Source: Psettodes erumei (Eukaryota > Chordata > Actinopteri > Pleuronectiformes > Psettodidae). Taken from it: a stretch of DNA of 64,000 nucleotides. The position numbers and the translations under genes were made by a program. Shown one piece after another: positions 62,785 through 64,000 of the stretch. The stretch spans positions 558,001 through 622,000 of the forward strand of contig JAFBJZ010000438.1 in the NCBI GenBank assembly GCA_016785225.1, read 5' to 3'. Positions within the stretch are counted from its first letter, which is position 1. Each line of letters opens with the position of its first letter. A model generated the notes under the pieces. That model did no database searches. It was not told where the DNA came from and was given only the letters and a program-made list of their open reading frames with translations.

Positions 62785-64000
62785 TACGTCAATGGCCTTT
62801 TTTGCATTTTTCTAAAACACTATTCTTTAATGTTTTAGTATAATTGGACTTAAAAATAAAAAAAAACCCAAAAAACCCATAGAGTTCGTATTTTTTGCAT
62901 TTTTACGACATACTATACTATGGCATCTTTTTGTGTTTATTACATATTATATTATAGCTTTTTTGCATTTTCAATATTAATGATATACACTACACAAAAA
63001 TAAAAAGTTAGGGATATTTGGTTTTTGGGTGAAATTTCAGGATGAACCTAAAATACACCATAACCTTTATAGGTGACATTAATGTGACCTTCTCTAAACT
63101 TTTGAATGCCCAACATGTCCAACTGTTCAGTGTTTCAGTAGTTTTTGCACAACTTGCTGTTCTCTGACAAGGAGCTTAAAGGCAAAATTCACAACAGGCG
63201 TTTGATCCATGAATCAACTAATACATTTCCTGGTTCATTTAGAAATGGTATTTAAACAGTCCTCCTCATTACACTGTTCACATTTTGACATCATGAGACC
63301 AAGACAACACCTAACAATAACTGATCAACAGTACCTCGCCATTGCGAGGTGTCAAACAGGATGTTCTCAGACCATTGAGCTGAGAGTGTCACAGTGTCAT
63401 CAGCAGGCTGCAACAGAGATATAGAGAGACTGGAAGAGTCACAGAAAGAGATGGAACCCACTAACTGACACAGTGGGCACATGAAACCTTATTGAGAAAT
63501 TGACATTTTTTGTTGTGGTATACCCACCAGTTGTTGGCTTTTGTTTCAATATATTGTTTGAGATGAGGAAATCACCATTGCATGCTTCGACTTAAATGCT
63601 CTACTTTCGTGATATAATATCACTGTAGTGTGAACTTTTTACATTTTCCATAAATTTCACCCAAAAGCCAAATATCCCTAACTTTTTGTGAGTAGTGTAA
63701 TATATTTTTGATATTTCTTGAATTTCTACCAAAACAATTTTTCCGTGTTTTAAATATACAACATACTATATTACGGCCTTTTTTTAAAAAAAAAAAATCA
63801 CATATTACATGAAATAACCTTTTTTGCATATTTGAGACACATCAGGACAACAAACTATACTACAGTGTTCCTTCTTTTTGATTTTCCCCCCATTTTTACA
63901 ACATATTATCTTTAGACATTTGTTTTCACATTTGGAAGAAATTATACTATAGCTTTTTTTTTGCCTTTTTTTAAAACATACTAAACAGTCACATTTTTGC
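62785..64000. repeat. Decayed AT-rich minisatellite (unit about 35 bp), interrupted by a MITE
   Basis: Recurring units read roughly GGCCTTTTTTGCATTTTTAC followed by ACATACTATACTAT, seen near 62791, 62889, 62924 and 62957, and again from 63700 to the window end (near 63740-63830, 63870-63910 and 63930-63980). The middle is occupied by the 710-bp element at 62988-63697. The array probably continues beyond the window. Confidence 0.65.
62988..63697. mobile_element. Tc1/mariner-type non-autonomous element with TA target duplication
   Basis: Ends are CACTAC...GTAGTG flanked by TA on both sides (62986-62987 and 63698-63699). The 36-bp inner terminal inverted repeats at 63002-63037 and 63652-63687 differ at one position and read AAAAAGTTAGGGATATTTGG onward. 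The interior has a short + frame (from about 63289, MRPRQHLTITDQQYLAIARC) that resembles the N-terminal helix-turn-helix start of Tc1-like transposases but soon hits a stop. At 710 bp it cannot encode a full transposase. Near-identical inverted repeats suggest fairly recent activity. Confidence 0.8.

Overview
The window looks like genomic DNA from a percomorph-type teleost fish. It is intron-dominated and has dense CA/GA microsatellites, fish-type Tc1, hAT, SINE and LINE remnants, and one recognisable vertebrate gene. That gene is znf536, a C2H2 zinc-finger transcriptional repressor known mainly from the nervous system. It is transcribed on the + strand, and its 5' part lies outside the window.

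Layout. Bases 1-1282 are the 3' end of the large znf536 coding exon: a PLDLS motif, one C2H2 finger, an acidic block and a conserved MNMMSVLRAYS-type end, closed by a phase-1 GTGAGT donor. Two downstream terminal exons can join this donor in frame. Exon A (38671 to about 41275) encodes a 51-residue low-complexity tail followed by a 2.4-kb 3' UTR with a doubled AATAAA. Exon B (58108 to about 61435) encodes a further complete C2H2 finger in a 93-residue end, followed by a roughly 3-kb 3' UTR. The sequence therefore predicts two znf536 C-termini, one with and one without the last finger.

The rest is intronic or intergenic. Recognisable pieces are a hAT-like MITE (3460-3834), a SINE tail (14318-14405), a tRNA-derived SINE (29807-30077), two related LTR-like copies (46464-46870 and 52723-53035), a broken Tc1 transposase on the - strand (49120-49830), a LINE 3' end on the - strand (50180-50640), and a Tc1/mariner-type MITE with TA target duplication (62988-63697) inside a decayed minisatellite that runs to the window end. 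Several repeat-poor intronic blocks resemble conserved noncoding elements, but this cannot be tested without alignment. I found no rRNA, tRNA, CRISPR, operon or prokaryotic-type system, and no evidence of a novel multi-gene system. The most interesting observation is the alternative last-exon architecture.
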